Assembly: GCA_040981125.1 (NCBI GenBank)
Contig: JANRMQ010000001.1
Location: 1 to 64,000, forward strand
Reading direction: 5' to 3'
DNA from: DASSBQ01 sp040981125
Lineage (GTDB): Bacteria; Nitrospirota; Nitrospiria; Nitrospirales; Nitrospiraceae
Length of the DNA stretch: 64,000 bases
The position numbers were made by a program, and so were the translations under genes. Under the pieces are notes generated by a model. The model saw only the letters and a program-made list of their open reading frames with translations. It was not told where the DNA came from and searched no databases. Positions 24,217 through 32,350 of the stretch are shown here, piece by piece; positions within the stretch are counted from its first letter, which is position 1; each line of letters starts with the position of its first letter.

Positions 24217-25611
24217 CTACGCCGATGTCTGAAGTGATTGAAGAGAATTCGTCTGTCCCCTGAGCTGGCTGAGCAATGCATCCAGAGCCGCATACTGAGC
24301 CCGAAGACTTTCCTCATATCGGGATAAGGCGTCTTCCTTTCTGGCGATGTCATCCGACATTCTCGCAATCTGTTCGGTGAGCGAATTCTTCCGGATGGAA
24401 ATACTGCCGCTTTCCGGATCATCCAGCGCGTCGATCGCGACGTTCATTCGCTGGGCCACGCCGGTAACCGTGCTCTGATTGATAAAGAGCGACTTCACGG
24501 CGGTATAGTTCGTGCTCAACGCGGCATCGAATTTCGCCTCGTCCAACGTGAGAGTTCCGTCACGCTCGGTCTTAAACCCGATTTGTCCGACGCTCGTGTA
24601 CGTGCTGAGCTCCGGGACCTCGCTCGACAGAGCGCTGCGAAGACGGCCGATGACGCTCTTCGCGCTTCCTTCATTGAAGAAATCGCCGCCCGTCTTGGTG
24701 GTGACATCGTAGGTCGTTCGTTCATTGATGAATTTCACGATGTCGTTATAGGCGGTCACCAGCTCTTTTACATTCGCCTTGATCGCCGCAGTATCCCGGC
24801 TCACATTGACGGTCACGGGCTCATCGGCGGCGGTCCTGGCCTTCAGGGACAACGTGACGTCGGGGATCGCGTCCGACACGACGTTGCTTTCCCGCTGGAT
24901 GCTGACGGTCGTCTGATCCGGGTCACCGATCACGAGGATCGCATTCTGAGCGGCCTGCAAGGTATCCGATCCGCCGCCGCTCGCATTCATGAAATCCAGA
25001 TCGGTCTCGTCCGCGACCACCGTGATGGTATTGGGGGCGCCGCTGTTCGTCGCCGTGAGCGTGAGCCGATAGGCGGGAGCGGACTCCGTTCCGGTGTTGA
25101 TCACCGACGCCGTCACGCCGGCTCCCAGATCATTGATTGCCGCGCGCAAATCTTCCAATGTCCCGGCCTCGCCGAGCGTCACCGTCTGATCCGCGCCGCT
25201 TCCCACCCGGAACGTAAATGCGGCCGATCCGCCGCTGACGATGTCGGTCGTGGTGCCGGCGACGGCCTTGGCCGCCTTATTGGTAATCTGGTGCGCCTTC
25301 GCGAGTTGCGTGACCTGAATGGAATAGCTGCCGGCCGCGGACGACGCGGAAGCGGTGGCCGTCAGGACGGTATCATCACTGACCGTCGAACTATTCTGGT
25401 CAAAGGTTTGGTTGAACCGCAGTTTGTCCGCGGCGCCTTGCAGGGCCAACAATTTTGTACCGAGCGATGTGTAATCCGTGAGCTTGGTCTGTACGGCCTG
25501 CTTCTTCTGATTCAGTTGGTCGATCGGCAACTGCTGAACTTGGACCAGTTGAGTGACGACCTGTCCGAAGTCGATGCCGTTGCCTAATCCGCCGAAACTG
25601 ATCGTCGCCAT
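24217..25611 (-). CDS. fliD: Flagellar filament cap protein FliD
   Basis: This 464-residue protein has the FliD N-terminal signature LGNGIDFGQVVTQLVQVQQLP and helical terminal regions flanking beta-rich central domains (about 75-290). The C-terminal FliD_C domain contains VKELVTAYNDIVKFINERT and a coiled coil at 400-455. It caps the growing filament and guides flagellin insertion. GAAGGA precedes the ATG. The operon order is flaG, fliD, fliS. Confidence 0.95.
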   Translation of the reverse strand: MATISFGGLGNGIDFGQVVTQLVQVQQLPIDQLNQKKQAVQTKLTDYTSLGTKLLALQGAADKLRFNQTFDQNSSTVSDDTVLTATASASSAAGSYSIQVTQLAKAHQITNKAAKAVAGTTTDIVSGGSAAFTFRVGSGADQTVTLGEAGTLEDLRAAINDLGAGVTASVINTGTESAPAYRLTLTATNSGAPNTITVVADETDLDFMNASGGGSDTLQAAQNAILVIGDPDQTTVSIQRESNVVSDAIPDVTLSLKARTAADEPVTVNVSRDTAAIKANVKELVTAYNDIVKFINERTTYDVTTKTGGDFFNEGSAKSVIGRLRSALSSEVPELSTYTSVGQIGFKTERDGTLTLDEAKFDAALSTNYTAVKSLFINQSTVTGVAQRMNVAIDALDDPESGSISIRKNSLTEQIARMSDDIARKEDALSRYEESLRAQYAALDALLSQLRGQTNSLQSLQTSA

Positions 25612-25637
25612 AGTGTTCCTTCACCCGGAAAACGGAT

Positions 25638-25991
25638 TCAGGCCTGTTGCTTGAGCAACAAGCCCTTGGAAGTCTGTAGATTTTTCGCCAGATCCAACAC
25701 TTCCTGCGGCGGGATCTGGCGAATGACTTCGCCGGAATCCCCGTTCATAATCTTTACGATGACCCGATGCAGATCAGGATCGACTTCAAACTGCAACCGC
25801 GGCTCGACGTTTTGAAAGACCTCGCGGACGCGATCGACGGCTTTCTGCAAGTCGCTGGTTTCTATGTGAGTCGGTTGCGGACCGGCCGCGTGAGCGCTTG
25901 GGTCCTGTCCGTGACTCCGATGCGGAGCATTTGCACTCGCCTCGCTTGCAGTAGCCGGAAGCTCGGTCCGACTGGTGACTTCATGGACCAT
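25638..25991 (-). CDS. flaG: FlaG-family flagellar protein
   Basis: This 117-residue protein has a variable N-terminal half and a conserved FlaG C-terminal half: LQFEVDPDLHRVIVKIMNGDSGEVIRQIPP, then LDLAKNLQTSKGLLLKQQA. FlaG proteins affect filament length. It lies between flagellin and fliD and has an ideal AAGGAGG site. A perfect GC-rich hairpin separates it from the flagellin stop. Confidence 0.92.
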   Translation of the reverse strand: MVHEVTSRTELPATASEASANAPHRSHGQDPSAHAAGPQPTHIETSDLQKAVDRVREVFQNVEPRLQFEVDPDLHRVIVKIMNGDSGEVIRQIPPQEVLDLAKNLQTSKGLLLKQQA

Positions 25992-26011
25992 GCTCTCCTC
26001 CTTTGCTCACT

Positions 26012-26046
26012 CCGCGCGGCGGCCTCCTGTGAGGGCCGCCGCGCGG
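26012..26046 (-). terminator. Perfect 13-bp GC hairpin after flagellin gene
   Basis: Arms at 26012-26024 and 26034-26046 are exact reverse complements (CCGCGCGGCGGCC) around a 9-base loop, 9 bases past the flagellin stop. There is no run of T after the stem on the minus strand, so it is not a classic intrinsic terminator. It may stabilise the flagellin message or attenuate read-through into flaG. Confidence 0.6.
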
Positions 26047-26055
26047 TTCGTGAAC

Positions 26056-26880
26056 CTACCGCAACAACGCCAACGCCTGTTGAGGCAACGCGTTGGCTTG
26101 AGCGAGAATGGCAATACCCGATTGCGTCAGAATCTGGTTCTTCGTGAACTGCGAGGTTTCATAGGCGATGTCCGCGTCACGGATCCGTGAATCGGCCGCC
26201 GAGAAGTTCTCGCTTGTCACTTGCAAGTTTGCGATGGCCGCGTCAAACCGCGCCTGAACCGACCCGTAGGTCGCTCGCGCCGTTGCGACGGCGCTGATGG
26301 CGCTGTCGATATTGGCCAATGCGCTTTGCGCATTGGCGGCGGAGGAGATGTTGACGCTCGCCAGCCCGATCGACGTCAGATCCAGGTCATTCAAATTCAG
26401 CGTCAAGACGTTGTTGGATCCGCTCTTGAATCCCACAAACACGCTGAAGCTGTTGCTTGCACCGCTCAACAACGGGTTACCGTTGAATTCCGTGACGTTC
26501 GCGATCCGATCGATTTCCGACCGCAGCGCCACGAACTCCTGGTCCAGGTAAGACCGTTCGGTGGTGCCGACCGTTCCGCTTCCCGACTGTGTCGCCAATT
26601 CACGCATCCGAGCCAGCAAGTTCCCGATGGACTGGGCGGCGCCGTCTGCGACTTGCGTGAGACTGATGCCGTCATTGGCATTCCGCGCGGCCTGATTGAT
26701 GCTGCGGATGTGAGCCCGCAACGTTTCCGATACGCCCAATCCCGCCGCATCGTCGCTGGCCCGGGTAATCCGGAGACCGGACGACAAACGTTCGACGGAA
26801 CGGGACAACATGCTCTGGTTCACCGTCAAATTCCGCTGAGCCGACAACGACGCCATATTGGTATTGACTACTAAAGCCAT
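26056..26880 (-). CDS. fliC: Flagellin
   Basis: This 274-residue flagellin has conserved D0/D1 termini: VVNTNMASLSAQRNLTVNQS, VERLSSGLRITRASDDAAG and NANDGISLTQVADGA at the N-terminus, and a C-terminus with FSAADSRIRDADIAYETSQF and ending NALPQQALALLR. The central variable part is very short, giving a small filament subunit. It is exported by the flagellar type III system with FliS and polymerises under the FliD cap. A sigma-28-type promoter and a 128-base leader lie upstream, and a glycan island follows on the 5' side. Confidence 0.97.
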   Translation of the reverse strand: MALVVNTNMASLSAQRNLTVNQSMLSRSVERLSSGLRITRASDDAAGLGVSETLRAHIRSINQAARNANDGISLTQVADGAAQSIGNLLARMRELATQSGSGTVGTTERSYLDQEFVALRSEIDRIANVTEFNGNPLLSGASNSFSVFVGFKSGSNNVLTLNLNDLDLTSIGLASVNISSAANAQSALANIDSAISAVATARATYGSVQARFDAAIANLQVTSENFSAADSRIRDADIAYETSQFTKNQILTQSGIAILAQANALPQQALALLR

Positions 26881-26888
26881 GACTCACG

Positions 26889-26996
26889 TCCTCCTGAAAG
26901 TTCTGATCACCAAACCGCGATCATCAGCATCCGTGCCGACGATGTGGGAACGACTCCGCCGGCCATGTGCGCCTCATGCCGTTGTGCCGTTCCTGT
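26889..26996 (-). promoter_or_regulatory. Flagellin leader with GGA motifs (possible CsrA sites)
   Basis: The leader carries an ACAGGA (26991-26996), an ACGGAT (26929-26934) and the Shine-Dalgarno AGGAGGA (26889-26895). A weak stem-loop lies at 26903-26927 (CTGAT/ATCAG ends) just before the Shine-Dalgarno. CsrA recognises GGA in such contexts, and in the hag system of Bacillus it blocks translation until FliW sequesters it. Genes for both csrA and fliW are in this window. The regulation itself is inferred. Confidence 0.5.
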
Positions 26997-27008
26997 CTCA
27001 CGTGGCTC

Positions 27009-27035
27009 TTATCGGTTTACCCCCCGAAAGACTTA
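27009..27035 (-). promoter_or_regulatory. Sigma-28-type promoter of flagellin
   Basis: Reading the minus strand, TAAGTCTT (27028-27035) stands 11 bases before ACCGATAA (27009-27016). The sigma-28 consensus is TAAAGTTT, 11 bases, GCCGATAA, so the -10 matches 7 of 8 and the -35 matches 5 of 8. The flagellin ATG is about 128 bases downstream. FliA itself is encoded at 54.6 kb. Confidence 0.65.
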
Positions 27036-27103
27036 AGCCGCGAATGACACAGGCAAAATACCTCGATTGGTGATCAACCGACACCAGCGTGAACGAATGG
27101 AGA

Positions 27104-27640
27104 TCAGCGCTCTCCGTCCGGCAAGGCCGGCAGCAGCTCATATTCAAGAATATCGGCCAGGCGAACCGCGTCGGCCGCCTGCCGCGCATCGACCAGTTCT
27201 TGTATCCACGGAAGCGCCCGTGTCATACCCGTGTCGGGCAATCCCTGCGTTCGACCGGTCACGGCCATTTCTGCATAATCGGCCAATCGACCCAACCACA
27301 TATCCAGCCCCGTGAATCCTCCCCGCCCCGCCCGTAACGGTCCGACCAGCGCGCCGCCGTCGCTCTTGAGCTGCGCGGCAAACCGCGTCATCGTCGCGGC
27401 GGCATCCGACATGATTGCCCGGAGTGACCGAGAGATCGCCTCCACCGTGGCGACATCCGTGCCTTTCTGCGCCAGGAATGACGGCTGAAGATCGCGATCG
27501 GTCACCGGCCGCCCGCCCACGGTGAGCTGCGTCACAAGACAACCCTTGCTTTGAGCCTTGTCGCTGACTTGCGCCAGCGCTTCCATCAAGGACGTGTCGT
27601 CGGGAAGCTGCCACCGTTCTTCATCGAGGGTGATATGCAT
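27104..27640 (-). CDS. Conserved-looking protein of unknown function
   Basis: This 178-residue protein starts at MHITLDEERWQLPD with AAAGGAG eight bases upstream. It has an acidic N-terminal beta-rich part (VTQLTVGGRPVTDRDLQPSF) and a helical C-terminal part (RSLRAIMSDAAATMTRF, MWLGRLADYAEMAV). No known domain was recognised. It sits between flagellin and the first GT9 gene, 30 bases after the latter, so it may belong to the glycan or filament group. Confidence 0.6.
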   Translation of the reverse strand: MHITLDEERWQLPDDTSLMEALAQVSDKAQSKGCLVTQLTVGGRPVTDRDLQPSFLAQKGTDVATVEAISRSLRAIMSDAAATMTRFAAQLKSDGGALVGPLRAGRGGFTGLDMWLGRLADYAEMAVTGRTQGLPDTGMTRALPWIQELVDARQAADAVRLADILEYELLPALPDGER

Positions 27641-27670
27641 TGTCGTCGCTCCTTTCACGCAGTGAGTCGA

Positions 27671-29347
27671 TCATGCCGATTGTCGAGCCGGGCATATGGC
27701 AAGCGGCCTTCGCTGTATTCGCCGTGACGAAATCCCCGCCGCCAGTTGCAGCTTGGCTTCCGCCGCCGCCAAGCGCGCGCGCCACCGGCGGTACGTCTCG
27801 GCTCGCGATCGGGCCATGGCCGCCAAGGTCTCCCCGTCATCGCTCTGGAACTCGCGGAGCAAGGCGATCGTGGCGGGACTGGATGCCGGAGATCGCAGAC
27901 TCATCTCCAACGCCAGCGCCCGCTCCTGTTCATCCTCCGCCTGCGCCCGCTTGAGCTCTGCGACCGGGAGCGGTTGTCTGCCTGCCAGATGCGTCAACGT
28001 CTGAGCCCGCGAGACCAACCGCGTGGCAAGTGCCAGCACGCTTCGTAAGCCTGCGAGCGCATTGTCCACGTCCGGCGGAGGATCGGAAGGAGCCGCGCAG
28101 GCGCTGGTTGAACCGGTAAAACTCTCAAACCAGATCTGTCGCCAGAATGCGCCGTACCAGGCGGACAAAGTTTCTTCCCGGCCGGCGCGCAGCCGATAGG
28201 TCGCGAATCCATCCTCATCGACCGCAGACTCATAGATTCGAATGCCGCTCGTCTTTTCCGGAAAATCCCCGGCTTCCAGCGCATGGAGACACAGAGCGGC
28301 AATCTGATCGGACGCCAACTGCTCTTTACACGCATGGTGCATGCAGACTTGATCGAATCCGCAGGGTGCGCAAGCCAGATCCGGCTGGACGACCCAATGG
28401 CCCGGTCCATATGGTCCCGTCTCGTGGAAATCCACATGTCCGACGGAGGTATCCACGACGGGAGTCCCGACCGCCACGGCAAGATGCATCGGTCCCGTGT
28501 CATTGGTCAGCAAGAGGGAGCAATGCGCGAGCAACGCGGCAAGCTGCACCAGATCGGTCCTGCCGACAGCCTCAAGAACGGCTCGCTCCCCCCCGGCGGC
28601 TCGGTAAGCGCGCTTGGCTTCCTGTACGGCCTCCTGTTCTTGCGGTGTCCCGATGAAGATGATGCCGACGTCCGCCTGTTTGCCGATGCGGGCCAGCGCC
28701 CGCCCGAAGTATTCTGGGCGCCACGCCTTCATGATGTCGCTCGCGCCCACCTGCACCGCCATCCAGTGTTTACCCGAGGCCGACCCGCCGAGGAAATTGA
28801 GCGCCCAGTCGCTCGCGCTTTTCGGCACCGTCACCGACAAGGGAGAAAACGCGCCGGGCCCGCTTCCTCCCCACGCATAAATATCGACGAGGTTGAATCG
28901 ATTGAACCGCCGATGGTGGTGCATGTCGGTCAAATACGCCATCCACTCATTGTGGATCGTCGCCCGTCCGTCGCGCGCCGCGGCCACGCCACGGATGTCC
29001 GCCGCGCCGATGTAGCTGGCCAGCAGCCCGCTCCGCTTGTTGAACGTAAGATTGACGACGCGATCATAGCCGACCTCCACCATTGGTCGCGTCCATGCGG
29101 CGAAATCCCGGTAGAGCGTCACCACGTCCCGCGCATTCACGCGGCTGTCATCGACCAAAGCATGGAAGTCATACGTCCGGATGTGGCGGAGATGGGGCAG
29201 CAGCGCGGCGACCGGGGCAAACCGCCGGTCCACCACCAGATCCACGGCGGCGCCCGGCCACTCACATTGAAGCCGGTGGAGCAGGGCGCCCATCTGCACG
29301 AGATCTCCCATGCGGGTGATGTTGAGCAAGAGCACCTGGCGCGTCAT
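27671..29347 (-). CDS. GT9-family glycosyltransferase with helical extension
   Basis: The first 340 or so residues are a heptosyltransferase-like GT9 fold: VLLLNITRMGDLVQMGALLHRL, NLTFNKRSGLLASYI, MAVQVGASDIMKAWRPEYF and LLTNDTGPMHLAVAVGTPVV. A Cys-rich segment CAPCGFDQVCMHHAC follows. The last 200 residues are a separate helical extension not typical of GT9. It may transfer a sugar to flagellin or to a glycan precursor in the cytoplasm. Its start overlaps the stop of the preceding gene by 4 bases (ATGA). Confidence 0.82.
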   Translation of the reverse strand: MTRQVLLLNITRMGDLVQMGALLHRLQCEWPGAAVDLVVDRRFAPVAALLPHLRHIRTYDFHALVDDSRVNARDVVTLYRDFAAWTRPMVEVGYDRVVNLTFNKRSGLLASYIGAADIRGVAAARDGRATIHNEWMAYLTDMHHHRRFNRFNLVDIYAWGGSGPGAFSPLSVTVPKSASDWALNFLGGSASGKHWMAVQVGASDIMKAWRPEYFGRALARIGKQADVGIIFIGTPQEQEAVQEAKRAYRAAGGERAVLEAVGRTDLVQLAALLAHCSLLLTNDTGPMHLAVAVGTPVVDTSVGHVDFHETGPYGPGHWVVQPDLACAPCGFDQVCMHHACKEQLASDQIAALCLHALEAGDFPEKTSGIRIYESAVDEDGFATYRLRAGREETLSAWYGAFWRQIWFESFTGSTSACAAPSDPPPDVDNALAGLRSVLALATRLVSRAQTLTHLAGRQPLPVAELKRAQAEDEQERALALEMSLRSPASSPATIALLREFQSDDGETLAAMARSRAETYRRWRARLAAAEAKLQLAAGISSRRIQRRPLAICPARQSA

Positions 29348-31161
29348 AGGATGTCCCGCATCTCCGATCGATATTCATCCAGCATGAGCACCAACAGTTC
29401 CTCGCGGGCCAGCGGCGCATGGGGCGCTTTGGATCGGATTCTTCCGGCCACATCCTTCAATTCGACCCGACAGTCCGGCGCAAATCCCTGCATCAACGAT
29501 TCCAGCACCGGAATGTCGCCGCACCGAGCAGTCAATGTCTGGGCTCGACGCTCCCCGCTCAACACCGGCCCGATTCGATCCGGTCGGCTCATGCCGATAT
29601 GGGCAAGGATGTCTTTCATACGGTGCACATACGTATGTTCGGCCAGGACCCGCCGCCGCGCTTCAAGCGCGGCGGCGCCCCGCGCCTCGGGATCGTCGAG
29701 CCATCGCCTGATCAACGAGGGCAACTCATCGAAGGTCTTGAACGACCGGACCTCGCCGCCGCTGAACAATTCCGGCAGCAACGTTCGATCGTCCACCAGT
29801 TGAAAAGCGCCGCACGCGGCCAGTTCAAACGTCCGGGGATTGACAAAGTCAGCCTGGGGATCCAACCCGGTTCCGGACCAGGAGTGCAGGTTCAAGTTGA
29901 TTCGCGAAGCATTGAACACCTTCATGCACGTCGCGGTGTCGATCCGCGCCCCTCCCCGCTGCAGCACGCCGCGCAGCGACTCCGCGCCGTCCCACTCATT
30001 ACCCCATAGTTTGAACGTCCAACCGGGGGCGATGAGTTGCGGGAGCAACGTCCGGCGATTGGCGTAGCCCGCTCCGACGAAGGAGAGATCGGCACTGAAT
30101 TCGTCCCGCTCATCAGCGGTCAACTCGATCGGCCGGTGGATCATCGGATCGGCCGCCATCGGCATATATGCGACATCGCGCGCACCGGCCTGGCGAAGCG
30201 CGTCACGGCAGGAGTCCCGTTGAATGACGAACCAGTAGTCATAACTCGCCGCGAGTTGCTGCCAGTACGTAAGATGGCGGTAGTTTTCGACAAACCACAT
30301 GGCGCAGACAAATTTCTTTCGTCGCAGGTGTTCCAGGACGGCGGAGGTCAGCGGCGCCTGCGCGAGAGCCAGCACCACATCCGGCGGATCTTCCGCGAGC
30401 CGAGCCAGCGTGAATTGGCTGAGGACCTCGGCCAGCCGGCTCTGGATCACCTGGCGATGGCGCGGATCACTCAATCGGGCACATTCTTCATAGGACCGGG
30501 CATGGACGCTATGATCGATCCATCGGACCCGGTGCCCCAATTCTTCCAGAGCCCGGACGGCGTACTGCGCAATCGGCAAGGAGCCGCCATAGATCGGCCC
30601 CACCACGGCGATGTTTAATTGTCCGCCTGCCCGCGCTGCGATCCGCCGGCGCAGTTGCTCTTCAAAGGCCGCGCGATAGCTCCCGTGCGGTGTCATGGCC
30701 GGCGCATACGACACCAACCGCAGCGGACCGCCGACCGACGCGAGTTCGTCAGCCACGGCATCCGGGGAGCCGGCCACAAAACTGATGGTCTGAAGAAGAT
30801 CTGCGATCGATCGTGACGCACACGCATCATGAAGTTCCGCCAGATCCGGAACGACCACCATCATCCTCGTACCGGCCTTCGCAAGGCGCCGGAGCGCTTC
30901 AACGTGATATAGGAGTCCCACCCCCAGGATTACGAGCACTTCCTGCGCCCGGTCGGAGGATATCTGTTCGGCGGCCCAGCCTTCGGCTTCCCGAACCGGA
31001 TCATACGCGCTATGAACCCAGCGGCCGTTGCACTGTGCCGTGGGAAGGCCGTTGCGCGCGGGTAGGACGGTCAGTGCGCCGCCCTCTGCTTTTTTGATTG
31101 CGCCGGCCAGGGCCGGCTGGAGGCGCGCCAACACGGATAGATTCGATTCAAACGTATTCAT
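29344..31161 (-). CDS. Maf-like/CgeB-type glycosyltransferase
   Basis: This 605-residue protein starts at MNTFESNLSV. The first 170 residues resemble the motility-associated factor (Maf/DUF115) N-terminal region: VHSAYDPVREAEGW, then VLVILGVGLLYHVEALRRL. From about 185 a DUF3880/CgeB-type glycosyltransferase follows: LNIAVVGPIYGGSLPIAQY, FVCAMWFVENYRHLTYW, DLSFVGAGYANRR, then a Glycos_transf_1-like end with RTFELAACGAFQLVDDR. Maf proteins glycosylate flagellins with nonulosonic acids in other bacteria. It overlaps both flanking GT9 genes. Confidence 0.75.
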   Translation of the reverse strand: MNTFESNLSVLARLQPALAGAIKKAEGGALTVLPARNGLPTAQCNGRWVHSAYDPVREAEGWAAEQISSDRAQEVLVILGVGLLYHVEALRRLAKAGTRMMVVVPDLAELHDACASRSIADLLQTISFVAGSPDAVADELASVGGPLRLVSYAPAMTPHGSYRAAFEEQLRRRIAARAGGQLNIAVVGPIYGGSLPIAQYAVRALEELGHRVRWIDHSVHARSYEECARLSDPRHRQVIQSRLAEVLSQFTLARLAEDPPDVVLALAQAPLTSAVLEHLRRKKFVCAMWFVENYRHLTYWQQLAASYDYWFVIQRDSCRDALRQAGARDVAYMPMAADPMIHRPIELTADERDEFSADLSFVGAGYANRRTLLPQLIAPGWTFKLWGNEWDGAESLRGVLQRGGARIDTATCMKVFNASRINLNLHSWSGTGLDPQADFVNPRTFELAACGAFQLVDDRTLLPELFSGGEVRSFKTFDELPSLIRRWLDDPEARGAAALEARRRVLAEHTYVHRMKDILAHIGMSRPDRIGPVLSGERRAQTLTARCGDIPVLESLMQGFAPDCRVELKDVAGRIRSKAPHAPLAREELLVLMLDEYRSEMRDIL

Positions 31162-32350
31162 CGTGTTCCGCCGGAACGAGTGAAGGCGATAGTCGACGCC
31201 ACACGCTCTCACGCTGCGATGCGCCGCTGTTCAGGCCCATGCTGTCTTCGAAATAGGCGCCCCAGTCGTCCATGTGGCTCCTCCAGAGTTGCCATTCAGG
31301 CTCTGTCGTGCCGCGCTCGGCGCACATCAGTTCGACGCTGGCCCTGATCGGCCAATGGGCCGGTTTGGCGTGCCCCTCATGCTGGAACACCCAATGGCCT
31401 GCTCCGTAAGGACCGGTTTCATGCACGCGGGCTCGGGCAAAATAGAAGCCGATCGCACGAGCGCCAACGGCGGTACCCAAATGGAGAGGGCCGGTATCCG
31501 CGCCGACGACCCATCGGCAATGGGTTAAGATGGTCGCGAGTTGAGATAATGTTGTTCGTCCCGTCGCATCCCACAGGCGACTCAAGAACATCGACGGCAG
31601 CGACGACTGGACGGCGTGCGCCGCTTCCCGTTCTCCGCCGCTGCCGATCAATACCACGCAGGCGCGGGAGTCGGCGGATAGCCACCGGTCGATCCACTCG
31701 CTCCAGACCGGGGGCGGAACACAGCGTTCGGCATCTCCGGCTCCGATGACCACCGCGGCCCAATGGTCCCCACGGCTTCCGATTTCTTCCAAATCCTGGG
31801 GAAGGGACACGCTTCTGCATCGAAGCGCCGCAGCGCGTCCGGGAGGCCGCACACCGCAGAGTCCGCAGAAGGCGTCAGCAAGATGAATGCGATTCGCCCC
31901 TCGATAACCGGCGACGCCGCGAAGGTAGGACGCCCATGAGCCCAATTCACCAGACAGTGGTCCGGTCGCTCCCGCTCCAGTCACACGAGCGGCGAGGAGA
32001 TGCGCGGCCAAAATGGCCCGTTCATGCTGATTGAGATTGTAGGCCTCCTCGTACCCCTGAGCGCTCAGGTTCTCAATGTACTGTTGAAGACGCTGTACCG
32101 TTCCGAGCGGATCCCGGCTCCAGTCACTAGCCCAAGCGCGGCAGCGGCCGCCGTCCCAGGGCAGCACACAATCCACCGGAAAACTTTCCCGAACCAGATC
32201 GGCCAGCGGCGCGGCGCACAACAAGTCAATTGTTCGATCCGGATGGCGATCCCGCAATGCGTTCACGACCGGCAGGGTTTGAATGAGATCGCCGAGACGC
32301 GCCAGTTGGATGACCAGCGCGCGCGCGCGTAAGGCAGGATCAGGCCGCAT
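31148..32350 (-). CDS. GT9-family glycosyltransferase
   Basis: This 400-residue GT9 protein reads ALVIQLARLGDLIQTLPVVNALRDR at the N-terminus and CRWVVGADTGPLHLGTAVGARAIGF at the C-terminal donor-binding half, ending near HETGPYGAGHWVFQ. It is a paralogue of the longer GT9 two genes downstream, without the long helical tail. Its end overlaps the next gene by 14 bases and its start overlaps the giant fusion gene by 11 bases, so the set is translationally coupled. Confidence 0.85.
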   Translation of the reverse strand: MRPDPALRARALVIQLARLGDLIQTLPVVNALRDRHPDRTIDLLCAAPLADLVRESFPVDCVLPWDGGRCRAWASDWSRDPLGTVQRLQQYIENLSAQGYEEAYNLNQHERAILAAHLLAARVTGAGATGPLSGELGSWASYLRGVAGYRGANRIHLADAFCGLCGVRPPGRAAALRCRSVSLPQDLEEIGSRGDHWAAVVIGAGDAERCVPPPVWSEWIDRWLSADSRACVVLIGSGGEREAAHAVQSSLPSMFLSRLWDATGRTTLSQLATILTHCRWVVGADTGPLHLGTAVGARAIGFYFARARVHETGPYGAGHWVFQHEGHAKPAHWPIRASVELMCAERGTTEPEWQLWRSHMDDWGAYFEDSMGLNSGASQRESVWRRLSPSLVPAEHDEYV

